Below are positions 56,133 to 63,742 of a stretch of 64,000 nt of DNA, piece after piece. This DNA is from Microcella indica (GTDB taxonomy: Bacteria > Actinomycetota > Actinomycetes > Actinomycetales > Microbacteriaceae): the NCBI RefSeq assembly GCF_013414345.1, contig NZ_CP058670.1, positions 1,860,001 through 1,924,000 on the forward strand, read 5' to 3'. How positions within the stretch are numbered: position 1 is the stretch's first letter; the number at the start of each line of letters is the position of its first letter. The position numbers were made by a program, and so were the translations under genes. The notes under the pieces were generated by a model. The model was not told where the DNA came from and searched no databases. It worked only from the letters and a program-made list of their open reading frames with translations.

Positions 56133-56468
56133 ATGCTCTACCTGGTCCGGATGGACGTGCATCTTCCCGCTGACATGCCAGCGGCGGCCGCCGAAGACAT
56201 CAAGCTGCGCGAGAAGGAGTACTCGCAAGCGCTCCAGCGAGACGGTCGCTGGAAGGAGTTGTGGCGGGTCGTCGGCGAGTACGCGAACTATTCGGTCTTC
56301 GATGTCGCCGGGAACGAAGAGCTGCACGAGATCCTCAGTGCCCTGCCGCTGTTCCCGCACATGGCGATCACGGTCATCCCGCTCGCCACCCACCCGTCCC
56401 GAGTCGACGTGCCCGCGCCGGCTCACACTCACACAGAAGAAACGCAAAGGAGCACTCATCATGACTGA
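56133..56468 (+). CDS. catC: Muconolactone delta-isomerase
   Basis: A 111-residue enzyme converting muconolactone to 3-oxoadipate enol-lactone. LYLVRMDVHLPADMP and GRWKELWRVVGEYANYSVFD match the family, whose usual length is 90–97 residues. Here a His/Thr/Pro-rich tail of about 20 residues (PAPAHTHTEETQRSTHH) is added because the frame runs into the catA gene by 8 bp. The ATG at 56133 fits the family start. A GTG at 56124 would give a 4-bp overlap with catB instead. Confidence 0.9.
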   Translation: MLYLVRMDVHLPADMPAAAAEDIKLREKEYSQALQRDGRWKELWRVVGEYANYSVFDVAGNEELHEILSALPLFPHMAITVIPLATHPSRVDVPAPAHTHTEETQRSTHHD

Positions 56469-57330
56469 CGCCAGCTTTCAGGCGGAGACGACGGCGAAGG
56501 CGGCCGAGTCCGGCGCCAACGCAACCGAGAACTTCCTCGAGCGATCGCGCGCCGCGTTCGATGGCGTCGTCGTCGACCACGCGCGTGTGAGCCGCCTCGC
56601 CGGCCGTGCGATCCAGGCCCTCAACGACATCATCGTCGAGGAGAAGCTCACCTATCCGGAGTACAACGCGGTCAAAGCGTGGCTCATCAAGGTCGGCGAG
56701 GACGGCGAATGGCCGCTGTTCCTCGACGTGTGGCTCGAGCACTCCGTCGAGGAGGTCGCAAGCGAGCACCGCAAGGGCAGCAAGGGCACCATCGAGGGGC
56801 CGTACTACGTGCCCGATGCACCCGAGCATGCGTGGGACGGCACGATCTCGATGCGCGAAAACGAGCCCGGCGACCCGCTGCTGTTCAGCGGGCAGGTCCG
56901 CGCCGTCGACGGCACACCGCTCGCGGGCGCCCGCATCGAGCTGTGGCATGCCGACGACCTGGGGTTCTACTCCCAGTTCGCGCCGGGCCTTCCCGAGTGG
57001 AACCTCCGCGGCGTCTTCATCGCGAACGAAGACGGCAAGTATGCCTTCAACACGGTCCGACCCGCGCCCTACCAGATCCCCACCGAGGGCGCGTGCGGTG
57101 TGCTCATCGAGGCCGCCGGATGGCACGCCTGGCGTCCCGCGCACCTTCACCTGAAGGTCTCCGCGCCTGGATACGAACTGATCACGACCCAGCTGTACTT
57201 TCCCGGAGACCCGCACAACGGCGACGACATCGCCTCGGCCGTCAAGCCGGAGCTTGTTCTCGACCCGCACCCCCGCACCGATGGCGAGGGAGAAGTCGTC
57301 GTCTACGACTTCGTCCTCGACCCCGAATAG
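56461..57330 (+). CDS. catA: Catechol 1,2-dioxygenase (intradiol)
   Basis: A 289-residue non-haem Fe(III) enzyme that opens catechol between its hydroxyls to give cis,cis-muconate. The four iron ligands can be placed: Tyr170 (DDLGFYSQF), Tyr204 (PAPYQIPTEG), His228 and His230 (RPAHLHLKV). The N-terminal helical dimerisation domain and EGPYYVPDAP are also present. AAAGGAG lies eight bases before the ATG. Hydroxyquinol dioxygenase is the main alternative, but the adjoining catB and catC favour catechol as substrate. Confidence 0.93.
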   Translation: MTDASFQAETTAKAAESGANATENFLERSRAAFDGVVVDHARVSRLAGRAIQALNDIIVEEKLTYPEYNAVKAWLIKVGEDGEWPLFLDVWLEHSVEEVASEHRKGSKGTIEGPYYVPDAPEHAWDGTISMRENEPGDPLLFSGQVRAVDGTPLAGARIELWHADDLGFYSQFAPGLPEWNLRGVFIANEDGKYAFNTVRPAPYQIPTEGACGVLIEAAGWHAWRPAHLHLKVSAPGYELITTQLYFPGDPHNGDDIASAVKPELVLDPHPRTDGEGEVVVYDFVLDPE

Positions 57331-57338
57331 CGATCGCC

Positions 57339-57379
57339 GTCCCGGTAGGTGGGGATCGATCATCTCCGCCTACCGGGAC
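57339..57379. terminator. Hairpin between catA and pcaD
   Basis: GTCCCGGTAGG (57339–57349) and CCTACCGGGAC (57369–57379) form a perfect 11-bp stem. It follows the catA stop by 9 bp and may attenuate or end the catBCA transcript, or protect its 3' end, before pcaD. Confidence 0.6.
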
Positions 57380-57407
57380 CTTGTCCGAGTCAACACAAAG
57401 CCGAACC

Positions 57408-58187
57408 ATGACAGCCCCGATTCTGACCTTCACCGACGCCACCGGGCCAAGCGACGCCCCGCTGCTCATCCTCGGCCCCTCACTTGGCACATCGACGGCT
57501 CTCTGGTCGACCACAACCCCCCTGCTTGCGGAGCGGTACCGCACGATCGAATGGGACCTCCCCGGCCACGGCGCATCGCCGATTGCCAACAGCCCGTTCA
57601 CCGTCGCCGATCTGGCCGACGCGGTCGCCGCCGAGGTGCGCGAACTCGGAGCGGAACCCATCCTCTACGCCGGAGTCTCGCTGGGCGGAGCGGTCGGAGT
57701 CGAGCTCGCCGTCCGCCATCCCGAGCTGGTCGAGGCGGCCCTCATCATCGCTTCGGGGGCGAAGATCGGGGACCCCACTGGATGGCGCGAACGCGCCGCG
57801 CTCGTCCGCTCCGCGTCCACGACAGCGCTCGTCGAAGGCTCCATCCAACGCTGGTTCGCACCCGATTCAACGCGGCGAGACCCAGAGCTGACAGCGCAGC
57901 TGCTCCAGGCGCTGCGGGACGCCGACGACGAATCCTACGCGCGGTGCTGCGAGGCGCTGGCCACGTACGACGCACGCAGGCAGCTGAAACAGATCCAGGC
58001 TCCGCTGCTCGCGGCTTGGGGAGAGTACGACACCGTCGCACCGTACTCGATGGCCGTCGAGCTCGCCGAAGGAGCGCTGAATGGCAAGACAAGCAGGATT
58101 CCCGGTGCCGCCCACCTGCCGCCCGCCGAGCAGCCCGCGGCGACCGCGTTGTTGATACGCGACTTCTTCCACACCGTCCAGCGCTAG
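57408..58187 (+). CDS. pcaD: 3-oxoadipate enol-lactonase
   Basis: A 259-residue alpha/beta hydrolase that opens the enol-lactone to 3-oxoadipate. PLLILGPSLGTSTALWSTTT, YRTIEWDLPGHGASP, the nucleophile elbow YAGVSLGGAVGVELAVRHPE (Ser in GVSLGG), the acid region AAWGEYDTVAPYS and the late His (IPGAAHLPPAEQP) are all family-like. The ATG at 57408 fits the usual start, and the longer frame to 56679 is a shadow of catA. It continues the catA/B/C pathway on the same strand. Confidence 0.93.
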   Translation: MTAPILTFTDATGPSDAPLLILGPSLGTSTALWSTTTPLLAERYRTIEWDLPGHGASPIANSPFTVADLADAVAAEVRELGAEPILYAGVSLGGAVGVELAVRHPELVEAALIIASGAKIGDPTGWRERAALVRSASTTALVEGSIQRWFAPDSTRRDPELTAQLLQALRDADDESYARCCEALATYDARRQLKQIQAPLLAAWGEYDTVAPYSMAVELAEGALNGKTSRIPGAAHLPPAEQPAATALLIRDFFHTVQR

Positions 58188-58233
58188 CCCCCGCCTGCCG
58201 GAGAGGACACCGCCCCATCCGGGGAGTCGAAGA

Positions 58234-59196
58234 ATGAATGACCGAATCACTCTCCGCTTCATGACATCACCGCAAGACGCCGCCCTGAGCAGCACATCCG
58301 TGGCAGCTGGACGTGTGCTGGAGTGGATCGACAAGGCCGGCTACGCGTGCGCTGTCGGCTGGAGCGCGTCATACTGCGTGACCGCGTATGTCGGCAACGT
58401 TCAGTTCACTCGACCCATCGCACCCGGCCAGATCGTCGAGGCGCACGCACGCATCATTCAAACCGGCCGCACGAGCATGCAGGTCCTCGTCACCGTGGAG
58501 GCAGCGGACGTGCGCACGCGCAGGTTCATTCCTGCGACCCATTGCATCCTGGTGTTCGTGGCAGTTGACGAGGACGGCCGCCCGCGCGCCGTACCCCCGT
58601 GGTCACCGTCGAGCGAAACCGACCAGGTCCTGCACGACCGCGCGGAAGAACGGCTGGCTCCCCGCCGTGCGATCCGTGACGCGATGCAGCAGCAGGTGTA
58701 TTCGGATCAGGGGACGACCCCGCGCAGTGTTCTTCGATTCCTCGCCGCCCCCAGCGACGCGAACTGGGGCGGCAACGCGCATGGTGGGACGGTGATGCGC
58801 TGGATCGATGAAGCCGCATACTCCTGCGCTGCGGGGTGGAGTTCAGAGTCCGCTGTGGCCGTCTACTCGGGGGGCATCCACTTCTACCATCCGATCCACA
58901 TCGGCCACATCGTCGAAGTGGATGCCCGCCTCATACACACCGGCCCTCACAGCATGCACATCGCAATCCACGTGCGCTCGAGCTCACCACGCACACCGTC
59001 GGTACTCACTCTGACAACGAGGTGCATGAGCGTCTTCGTCGATGTCGGAAGCGACGGACGCGCGTTGCCCGTGCCACCGCTGCCCCTGTCCTCGGAGGAA
59101 GATCATCGTCTGGCCTCCCATGCCCGGGAACTGATCAGGATGCGCAGCGAGCTTGAGCCGCTCCCGCTGGAACACGCCCCCGCTGGAGATCTGTAG
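58234..59196 (+). CDS. Double-hotdog acyl-CoA thioesterase
   Basis: A 320-residue protein with two hotdog domains. The first is at about residues 5–130 (AAGRVLEWIDKAGYACAVGW, then FTRPIAPGQIVEAHARIIQ) and the second at about 165–300 (WGGNAHGGTVMRWIDEAAYS, then FYHPIHIGHIVEVDARLIHT). The second keeps the Asn-x-His-Gly pattern typical of active acyl-CoA thioesterases (NAHGG), while the first has SSTSVAAG at that position and may be inactive. It could release CoA from blocked intermediates of the downstream pathway. It starts 46 bp after pcaD with GGGGAG before the ATG. Confidence 0.85.
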   Translation: MNDRITLRFMTSPQDAALSSTSVAAGRVLEWIDKAGYACAVGWSASYCVTAYVGNVQFTRPIAPGQIVEAHARIIQTGRTSMQVLVTVEAADVRTRRFIPATHCILVFVAVDEDGRPRAVPPWSPSSETDQVLHDRAEERLAPRRAIRDAMQQQVYSDQGTTPRSVLRFLAAPSDANWGGNAHGGTVMRWIDEAAYSCAAGWSSESAVAVYSGGIHFYHPIHIGHIVEVDARLIHTGPHSMHIAIHVRSSSPRTPSVLTLTTRCMSVFVDVGSDGRALPVPPLPLSSEEDHRLASHARELIRMRSELEPLPLEHAPAGDL

Positions 59197-59273
59197 CGCG
59201 TCGGCGCCACTAGCTTCGCCGGCGCACTGGCGTGCGCTTCCACACGAGGACTCCGCCCCCGGCCGTCGCCGCC

Positions 59274-60041
59274 CTAGACGAGCTGGAGTTCGGCGTCGAT
59301 CGCTGCGGCGGCTGCCCGCACGGCTGGAAGGTACCGGTCCATCAGGTGCTCCAGTGAGTCCCGGCTCGCGCTGGTGGACACGTTGATCGCTGCGATCACC
59401 TCACCGTTCCGCGAATGCACCGGGGCTGCGACCGAGCGTAGGCCGGGCTCGAGCTCGCCATCGACGATCGACCAGCCCTGGGTGCGCACTCGAACGATTT
59501 CCTCGGCCAACCGCACCTGGTCGGTGATGGTGAGATCCGTGAGGGGCCGCAGGTCAGCTGCGGCCAGTGCGGCATCGCGTTCGGCATCCGTCAGACCTGC
59601 CAGCAGGACCCGACCCATGCTCGTCGCATACGCGGGGAACCGCGTTCCAATCGTGATGCGCACGCTCATGATGCGGCGCGTAGGCACGCGCGCGACATAG
59701 ACGATGTCCGTGCCGTCCAGCACCGCCGAGGACACCGACTCGCCGACTTCACGGGAAAGGCGCTCAAGATGTGGCTGCACCACCTCCGGCAGGGACAAGG
59801 CCGACAGGTAGCTGAATCCCAACTCGAGCACCCGAGGGGTCAGCGCGAACGAACGGGCGTCACTGCGGACGTAGCCGAGCGACTCGAGCGTGAGTAGGAA
59901 CCGTCGGGTCGCCGCCCGGGTCAGCCCGGTCCGGCGGGCCACGTCACTCAACGTCAGTTCGGGGTGCTCCGCGTCGAACGCGCGGATGACGGCCAGTCCG
60001 CGCGCAAGCGACTGGACGAAGTCGCCGGCTGCCTCAGCCAT
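59274..60041 (-). CDS. IclR-family regulator (PcaR/PcaU type)
   Basis: A 255-residue regulator. The winged helix (SLARGLAVIRAFDAEHPELT, then LSDVARRTGLTRAATRRFLL) is followed by the IclR effector domain (VPTRRIMSVRITIGTRFPAY, then ATSMGRVLLAGL). The YVRSD–FALTPRVLELGFSYLSA stretch is a hallmark of the beta-ketoadipate subgroup (PcaR, PcaU, PobR, CatR of Rhodococcus). It lies 88 bp downstream of pcaF on the same strand and should regulate pcaIJF, with 3-oxoadipate or a similar acid as likely effector. Confidence 0.88.
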   Translation of the reverse strand: MAEAAGDFVQSLARGLAVIRAFDAEHPELTLSDVARRTGLTRAATRRFLLTLESLGYVRSDARSFALTPRVLELGFSYLSALSLPEVVQPHLERLSREVGESVSSAVLDGTDIVYVARVPTRRIMSVRITIGTRFPAYATSMGRVLLAGLTDAERDAALAAADLRPLTDLTITDQVRLAEEIVRVRTQGWSIVDGELEPGLRSVAAPVHSRNGEVIAAINVSTSASRDSLEHLMDRYLPAVRAAAAAIDAELQLV

Positions 60042-60129
60042 AGGTGCTCCCGCCGGAATCGATACGCAACGCTACTCAACCTAGACGCACGCTGGCATCA
60101 AACAGGTAGCTGGCACCGGTCAGGTCGCG

Positions 60130-61299
60130 TCAGCGCTCGAGGACGACGGCGAGGCCCTGGCCGACGCCGATGCAGATCGCGGCGACCGCGAGGCCTCCGC
60201 CGCGGCGGGCGAGCTCGTGCGCGGCATGGCCGATGATGCGTCCGCCGGAGGCGCCGAGCGGGTGCCCGATCGCGAGAGCACCGCCATGGATGTTCACCCG
60301 CTCGGGATCGAAGTCCGGCCAGCCGGCGATATCTGCGAGCGACTGCGACGCGAAGGCCTCGTTCAACTCGACGACATCAACGTCTGCCCACGTCTTCCCG
60401 GCCCGCGCGAGAGCCTTGTTGGCGGCCTCGATCGGCGCGAGCGGAAACTGATCCGGGTCCACGCCGTGCGCTGCGCGGCTCGCGATGCGTGCCAGCGGCT
60501 CGCCGCGAACCGCGCCCTCCGCGGCGACCAGCACGGCAGAGGCGCCGTCGTTGATTGGCGAGGAGTTGCCGGCGGTCACGGTGCCGTCCGCGGCGAACAG
60601 CGCCTTGAGACCCGCAAGCTTCTCGATCGAGGTATCGTCGCGGATCCCCTCATCGCGGGCCAGCTCGGCGCCGGGCACCTGCACGATCTCGCCATCGTAG
60701 ATCCCGTCAGCCCATGCCTTCGCGGCGAGGCGGTGCGAGCGCACGGCGAACGCATCCTGCTCCTCCCGCGTCAGCCCGGCCTCGCGCGCGACCTTCTCCG
60801 CGGACTCGCCGTTGCTGATCGTCCAGTGCACCGGCAGCGCCTTGTTGACCATGCGCCAGCCGATCGACGTGTTCCACATCGTCTGGTTGCCTACCGACGG
60901 CCACGGCCGCGGCGACTTCTCCACGACGAACGGCGCTCGGCTCATCGACTCGACGCCGCCCGCGAGAATGATGTCGGCGTCACCCGACTCGATCGCCCGC
61001 GAGGCCTGGATGACGGCCTCGACCGACGATGCACACAGCCGGTTCACCGTCACCCCGGTCACCGATGATGGGAAGCCGGCCAGCAGCGCGCCGAAACGCG
61101 CGACGTTCCGATTGTCCTCGCCCGCCTGATTGGCATCGCCGAAGATGACGTCGTCGATGCGTGCCGGGTCCAGGCCGGCGCGCTCGATCATCGCCTTCAT
61201 GACCACCGCAGCGAGATCGTCGGGTCGGACTCCTGCCAGTGCGCCGCCGGCCTTTCCGAACGGCGTGCGTACCGCGTCGTACACGAAGCTCGCAGTCAT
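60130..61299 (-). CDS. pcaF: 3-oxoadipyl-CoA thiolase
   Basis: A 389-residue thiolase that cleaves 3-oxoadipyl-CoA to succinyl-CoA and acetyl-CoA. The nucleophile Cys is at about residue 89 (VTVNRLCASSVEAV). GNSSPINDGASAVLV and VELNEAFASQSLADI precede the His block NIHGGALAIGHPLGASGGRI. The second active Cys lies in AAICIGVGQG. It is of ordinary length. It starts one base after the pcaJ stop and ends the pathway. Confidence 0.9.
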   Translation of the reverse strand: MTASFVYDAVRTPFGKAGGALAGVRPDDLAAVVMKAMIERAGLDPARIDDVIFGDANQAGEDNRNVARFGALLAGFPSSVTGVTVNRLCASSVEAVIQASRAIESGDADIILAGGVESMSRAPFVVEKSPRPWPSVGNQTMWNTSIGWRMVNKALPVHWTISNGESAEKVAREAGLTREEQDAFAVRSHRLAAKAWADGIYDGEIVQVPGAELARDEGIRDDTSIEKLAGLKALFAADGTVTAGNSSPINDGASAVLVAAEGAVRGEPLARIASRAAHGVDPDQFPLAPIEAANKALARAGKTWADVDVVELNEAFASQSLADIAGWPDFDPERVNIHGGALAIGHPLGASGGRIIGHAAHELARRGGGLAVAAICIGVGQGLAVVLER

Positions 61300-61300
61300 G

Positions 61301-61966
61301 TCAGTTTCCTTCGCCTTGTGGTGTCGATGACGGCGTCAGCCGCAAGCCAGTCAGCTCCGCGAGCGACTCGAGAGTGTTGTCGCCGAACGCCTCACGCACC
61401 GCGAAACCGTCGGCGGACACGTCGAAGATGGCGTGATCGGTGTAAACGCGGGTCACGCACCCGACGCCGGTGAGCGGGTAGGTGCATACCTCCACGAGCT
61501 TGGACTCGCCCTGCTTGGTGAGCAGGTCGGTCATGACGTAGACGGACTTCGCGCCGATCGCGAGATCCATCGCACCGCCCACTGCGGGGATCGCACCGGG
61601 CGCGCCGGTCGACCAGTTCGCGAGATCGCCGCGCTGCGACACTTGGAACGCGCCGAGCACGCACACGTCCAGGTGTCCGCCACGCATCATCGCGAAGGAG
61701 TCGGCGTGGTGAAAGTACGCCGCCCCCGGCAGCGCCGTCACCGCCTGCTTGCCCGCATTGGTCAGGTCCGGGTCGATCCGGTCCGGCGCAGGAGCCTCAC
61801 CCATTCCAAGGAGACCGTTCTCGGTATGCAGGATGATCTCCTGATCCTCGGGCAGATAGTTCGCCACGAGTGTCGGCGCACCGATACCGAGGTTCACGTA
61901 GGAGCCTTCCGGGATGTCGGCGGCGACGCGCCGCGCCAGCTCTTGACGGGTGATGCGGCTGCTCAC
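61301..61966 (-). CDS. pcaJ: 3-oxoacid CoA-transferase subunit B
   Basis: A 221-residue subunit of the succinyl-CoA:3-oxoadipate CoA-transferase. The catalytic Glu is in ILHTENGLLGMGEAP near residue 52, and SYVNLGIGAPTLVANYLPED precedes it. GGHLDVCVLGAFQVSQRGDL and GAMDLAIGAKSVYVMTDLLT follow. It overlaps the subunit A stop by 4 bp, as is standard for this enzyme. The linked thiolase and cat genes favour 3-oxoadipate over acetoacetate as substrate. Confidence 0.9.
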   Translation of the reverse strand: MSSRITRQELARRVAADIPEGSYVNLGIGAPTLVANYLPEDQEIILHTENGLLGMGEAPAPDRIDPDLTNAGKQAVTALPGAAYFHHADSFAMMRGGHLDVCVLGAFQVSQRGDLANWSTGAPGAIPAVGGAMDLAIGAKSVYVMTDLLTKQGESKLVEVCTYPLTGVGCVTRVYTDHAIFDVSADGFAVREAFGDNTLESLAELTGLRLTPSSTPQGEGN

Positions 61967-62721
61967 TGATCTACCTCCGTCATGGCCGGAGCGTCCTGAA
62001 GCGGATTCCCCTCAACATCGACGCCGCCGACGAAAACGCCGCCGTCGATCCACCGGCGAGATCCCACTGCGACGACGCGGTCGACGAAAATACCTGGGGT
62101 GACGACTGTCTCGGGGTCAAGCGACCCGAGTTCCACGATCTCATCGACCTGCGCGATGGTCGTCACCGCGGCGGTCGCCATGATGGGGCCGAAGTTCCGA
62201 GCGGTCTCGCGGAACACCAGATTGCCCCAACGATCTCCCCGCAGCGCCGAGATGAGTGCGAAGTCCGCCTTGATCGGATACTCCAGCACGTACGCACGGC
62301 CATCGATCTCACGCGCCTCTTTGCCCTCGGCGAGCACGGTGCCCACCCCCGTAGGGGAGAAGAACGCACCGATGCCGGCCCCCGCCGCGCGGATGCGCTC
62401 GGCGAGATTCCCCTGGGGCACCAGTTCGAGTTCGATCTTCCCGGCGCGGTACAAGTCGTCGAACACCCACGAGTCGTGCTGCCGCGGGAACGAGCAGATG
62501 ATCTTGCGCACACGCCCCTTCGCGAGCAGCGCGGCCAGCCCGGTATCACCATTGCCAGCGTTGTTGTTGACGATCGTCAGGTCGCTCGCTCCCTGCTCGA
62601 TCAGCGCGTCGATGAGCTCGACGGGCTGACCGGCCCGGCCAAAACCGCCGATCATGATGGTGCACCCGTCGCCGATGCCCGCAACGGCAGCCTCGACGTC
62701 CGAGACAGTCTTGTCGATCAC
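61963..62721 (-). CDS. pcaI: 3-oxoacid CoA-transferase subunit A
   Basis: A 252-residue partner subunit. IGDGCTIMIGGFGRAGQPVE near residue 16 is the glycine-rich family start. DLTIVNNNAGNGDTGLAALL and GAFFSPTGVGTVLAEGKEAR follow. The GTG at 62721 has GGAG seven bases upstream. It is the first gene of pcaI–pcaJ–pcaF and lies downstream of a GCGCACA/TGTGCGC dyad. Confidence 0.9.
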   Translation of the reverse strand: MIDKTVSDVEAAVAGIGDGCTIMIGGFGRAGQPVELIDALIEQGASDLTIVNNNAGNGDTGLAALLAKGRVRKIICSFPRQHDSWVFDDLYRAGKIELELVPQGNLAERIRAAGAGIGAFFSPTGVGTVLAEGKEAREIDGRAYVLEYPIKADFALISALRGDRWGNLVFRETARNFGPIMATAAVTTIAQVDEIVELGSLDPETVVTPGIFVDRVVAVGSRRWIDGGVFVGGVDVEGNPLQDAPAMTEVDQ

Positions 62722-62955
62722 GTCAACTCCCGTCGTATGTTCGCTACGCGCACATGTGTGCGCATGGTGCCATCTTACGCGATCTTACGTGGCATCGAGG
62801 TCGACGGCGGCATAGGGATCGCCCTCACCCTCGCGTTGTTCCCGCGGCCGCGCCGGTTCGCCAACGACCCGTTGGCGAATTGAGCGTCCCCCTGACTGCC
62901 CGGTCTGATAGGTTGCTCTGCTCGGCATGCGCGCCGAGCAGAGAGGAGTCTCCCG
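62722..62955. promoter_or_regulatory. pcaI upstream region with dyad
   Basis: GCGCACA-TG-TGTGCGC at 62748–62763 is a perfect inverted repeat 27 bp upstream of the pcaI start and a likely binding site for the IclR regulator. A direct repeat of ATCTTACG follows at about 62772–62790 and may mark the promoter. The rest of this 234-bp gap up to the plus-strand phosphoesterase shows no gene. Confidence 0.5.
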
Positions 62956-63690
62956 GTGCTCCATGAGTATCCGACGTTCGACTACGACCAGGTCGACTAC
63001 ATCACCTCGGACACCCACTTCAGCCACGCGCGGATCAGCGAGCTCGCTGCCCGCCCCTTCGGATCGGCCGGCGAGATGGACGCCGAGCTGATCCGCCGCT
63101 GGAACCAGACCGTCGCCCCCGCAGACGTCGTCCTGCACCTCGGCGACGTCGCGCTCGGACCGATCGCCGAGTCCCTGCCGCTGACCGCGCAGCTCCACGG
63201 GCGCAAGTTCCTCGTCCCCGGCAACCACGACCGCGTCTCACCCGCGACACAGTCCCGCCGCGCGATCGAGCGATTCGCTCCGCTCTACGAGCAGGCCGGC
63301 TGGATCATGCTCCCTGAGATCATTCAAGGCACCCGTCGCGGCACCCTTCTCCTCGCGTCCCACTACCCCTACTCCGGCGACACCCAGGACGCGGACCGGC
63401 ACACCTCACATCGTCCGGTCGACCGCGGCGCTCCGCTGCTGCACGGCCACACCCATGATCGGGAGAATGGGCCGGTCGGTCACCAGTTCCATGTCGGTGT
63501 CGACGCCTTCGGATACGCGCCCATCCCATTCACGCTCATCGACGCCTGGCTCGACGACCTCCGCCGGGAGGAGGAAGAGATCGCCGCGATCGTCCGTGAA
63601 CGCACAGCGATGGGCGAGAGCACGCCGCTCTCGGAACTGGCCGAGAAGCTCGGAATCGACCTCGCGGCCCTCGGTGACACGCCGGAGTGA
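62956..63690 (+). CDS. Metallophosphoesterase, phage/mobile-element type
   Basis: A 244-residue enzyme. The metal motifs run in order: ITSDTHFSHARISEL near residue 16, LHLGDVALG near 61, VPGNHDRVS near 87, LASHYPYSG near 133 and LLHGHTHDREN near 160. Small phosphoesterases that open with the DTHFSH motif are common in actinophages and mobile elements. The C-terminal 60 residues are helical. The start is GTG at 62956 after GAGGAG. It is not related in sequence to the phosphoesterase at 29517, and the substrate is unknown. Confidence 0.85.
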   Translation: MLHEYPTFDYDQVDYITSDTHFSHARISELAARPFGSAGEMDAELIRRWNQTVAPADVVLHLGDVALGPIAESLPLTAQLHGRKFLVPGNHDRVSPATQSRRAIERFAPLYEQAGWIMLPEIIQGTRRGTLLLASHYPYSGDTQDADRHTSHRPVDRGAPLLHGHTHDRENGPVGHQFHVGVDAFGYAPIPFTLIDAWLDDLRREEEEIAAIVRERTAMGESTPLSELAEKLGIDLAALGDTPE

Positions 63691-63703
63691 GGCGATCGGA
63701 CCC

Positions 63704-63742
63704 GCGAAGTCTAGGGAAACGCTAGACATCCCTAGACTTCGC
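63704..63742. terminator. Hairpin between convergent genes
   Basis: GCGAAGTCTAGGG (63704–63716) and its exact complement (63730–63742) form a 13-bp stem. The loop and the second arm also contain a 10-bp-period direct repeat of CTAG at 63722, 63732 and 63742. It separates the phosphoesterase from the convergent gene. Confidence 0.7.
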
